From the NCBI GenBank assembly GCA_030159075.1, contig BROG01000449.1:186001-250000 (forward strand): 64,000 nt of DNA. Reading direction: 5' to 3'. Below, in pieces: positions 62,401 through 64,000 of this stretch. The DNA is from Atrina japonica (Eukaryota; Mollusca; Bivalvia; Pterioida; Pinnidae). The notes under the pieces were generated by a model, which had not been told where the DNA came from, searched no databases, and saw only the letters and a list, made by a program, of their open reading frames with translations. The position numbers and the translations under genes are program-made. Position 1 is the first letter of the stretch; each line of letters begins with the position of its first letter.

Positions 62401-63753
62401 GGGAGCTCTGCATTTACTTATGGCTTATGTTCAAGCTCATATTGACAGTAGACTTATCGAGCATTGACTTGTGTGCTTATGTTCATGTGGTATAAATCGT
62501 ATGCTAGAAATTATATATGACATCTCGGGCTTCTCAATAGGAACCAGCACCCAGCAATTTCCCACTGTTTACTTCTTCAAAATTTACTAGTTACTCCTCT
62601 GGGTTACCTATATTTCTTTTGCTGCAGTGTAATGATATTACAGTAATATATTATTTCTCCATTATGAATTGCAAATGTATAAATTATTTGTAACAGATGT
62701 GATATTTTTGTAACTGTTTTTTCAACAACAGCATCTAAACATATTACCACCACCAGTGGCTAACAAAACTATAAACTATGTCCAACTGTTTATAGCTACA
62801 TAATTTAATTTCACTGCAGGCCCCAGTGGATTCAAAGTATTTTATCTCGTGTGAGGCACATCCAGGTAGAAATGTAAATATTTGATTAGATGCCATTGTC
62901 CAAAAAAGCAAGTGAATGAAATGAAATATTAACAGAAAAGTCTGGAAACACTCGGAAATGTTGATAATTTCCAATGTGACTATGGGCAGTTCTAAATTCT
63001 AGAACAATGTTGGAAAACATGAAACAGAACAAAATAAACATACTGCCTTTGGAGCCTGACTTTATTATGGGCTTATTTTCAAGAGAAAAAATAAATAGAT
63101 GAATATCCTAAGAAAATAATTTTAAAAGATAACTTTATTCATGATATATTAAATAATGTATTTGAAGTCCAAGTTTTCAATAATGAAATTAAATAAATGT
63201 TTAATCATATATGTTTTATGAAAAGAAAAAAAACCTTTTGTTCAATTTAAATCAGCTCTTCTTTCAAAAATATGGGCCTGTCTATAGGTTGATTTGCTCA
63301 TTAATTGTAATTTTGAAATGAAATTTAAAAACATGATTGTGAAGCACTTAATATGATTGAAAAAAAAACAGTGTTGTTAAAACGGAATTTGATATACATT
63401 TCTATGGAGCTGTGATGTGTTGTTAATGAATTTTGATAGCTTTATTTTCAACAATTGATAATTCAAATGATTAAGTATTGTTGAAGTAAATGTCTTTTAG
63501 GCTGTATAATGTTGAATCAAGAAAGCAGGAAATACTTCTGTAAGCAACTGAGGAACTAAAAAAAGGAGGAGTGGGAGGGGCTAGGGTTATCCTGTATAAA
63601 ATATAGAATTTCCCTGGTAATTGAGAAGTCTGGAGGCCTAGTCCCAACACTAGATCATTGCCAAAACTTCTCTTAAGCAGGTAGTAAATTTCCCTTAAGC
63701 ATTTGCTTGGCAAAGTAAAGGTTACATGACTTTTGGATCCAACTTAAACTGAG
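62401..63753. other. No feature seen
   Basis: Unique AT-rich intron. The minus-strand frames at 62744-62974 and 63471-63713 show no recognised domain. Confidence 0.4.
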
Positions 63754-63945
63754 TATTGTTGTTGAATGTCCCACTCAAGAATCTTTCACTCATATGGAGA
63801 CATCACCAAATGATGGTAAAGGGCTTCAAATTTTGGTCTATGCTCGGCTCTTACGGCCATTGAGCAGTGAGGGTTCATTAACCTGCAGACACCTACTGTG
63901 ACATGGGACCTCGGTTTTTACTCTCTCATTCAAAGAACAGGAAAA
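63754..63945 (-). mobile_element. SINE, head-truncated copy
   Basis: Reverse-orientation SINE body: gttgaatgtcccactcaaga, ggagacatcaccaaatga, ggcttcaaattttggtc, gacacctactgtgacatggg, ttttactctctcattcaaag. The tRNA-like head is absent. Confidence 0.85.
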
Positions 63946-64000
63946 GCCAGGACATGGTATGTAAAAGAATCCTCAAGGCATTAGAATCAGTCCATAGCAG

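Overview
The window is eukaryotic, almost certainly metazoan and most likely a mollusc (probably a bivalve). It is AT-rich and intron-dominated. It carries several copies of a tRNA-derived SINE resembling the V-SINE/RUDI families described from molluscs, fold-back MITEs, other dispersed repeats of the kind common in molluscs, and very large tandem-repeat arrays. There are no prokaryotic-style operons, rRNA genes or CRISPR arrays.

The only host gene I recognise is on the + strand: the 5' coding part of a TULP4 (tubby-like protein 4, TUSP) orthologue. Coding exon 1 is 10532-10832, with its start codon at 10572. Coding exon 2 survives cleanly only as its 3' half at 50259-50324. Coding exon 3 is 58157-58321. 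All junctions are phase 0, and together the exons encode roughly the first 186 residues of the N-terminal WD-repeat region. Upstream 5'UTR exons and the rest of the gene (further WD repeats, SOCS box, tubby domain) are not visible here, so nearly all the remaining sequence is intron or 5' flank.

Layout: 1-10.5 kb holds a fold-back MITE, a 68-bp and a 56-bp tandem array, a degenerate ~45-bp array interrupted by (AT)n, and three SINEs. A 111-bp array (11.0-12.2 kb) follows exon 1. A TIR transposon with a nested inverted-repeat insert lies at 13.57-15.10 kb. From 21.5 to 29.0 kb is a 39-bp array, interrupted by a sequence with a hAT-like terminus and by a bizarre 3.7-kb T-rich block (24181-27921). 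From 28.9 to 45 kb come TIR repeats, a 35-bp array, 50-, 67- and 104-bp arrays, a 48/25-bp array, an internally duplicated 'gctcacctgag' element and a CT/TA compound microsatellite. From 47.2 to 49.9 kb three successive arrays (22, 39 and 83 bp) run directly into the damaged TULP4 exon 2. From 50.5 to 58 kb are a decayed small ORF, a hAT-like non-autonomous element and a 54-bp array with higher-order structure. After exon 3 only weak repeats and one more SINE are visible.

The main observations are: (1) TULP4 exon 2 is interleaved, in the correct order, with the neighbouring 83-bp repeat, and is followed by several partial exon/donor copies; (2) the T-rich block is flanked by a ~280-bp direct duplication whose left copy gets steadily noisier toward the block, which looks like an unpolished low-quality read built into the assembly; (3) tandem arrays repeatedly arise inside transposable-element copies. 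I did not find a convincing new protein-coding system; the most informative anomalies concern repeat dynamics and assembly integrity.
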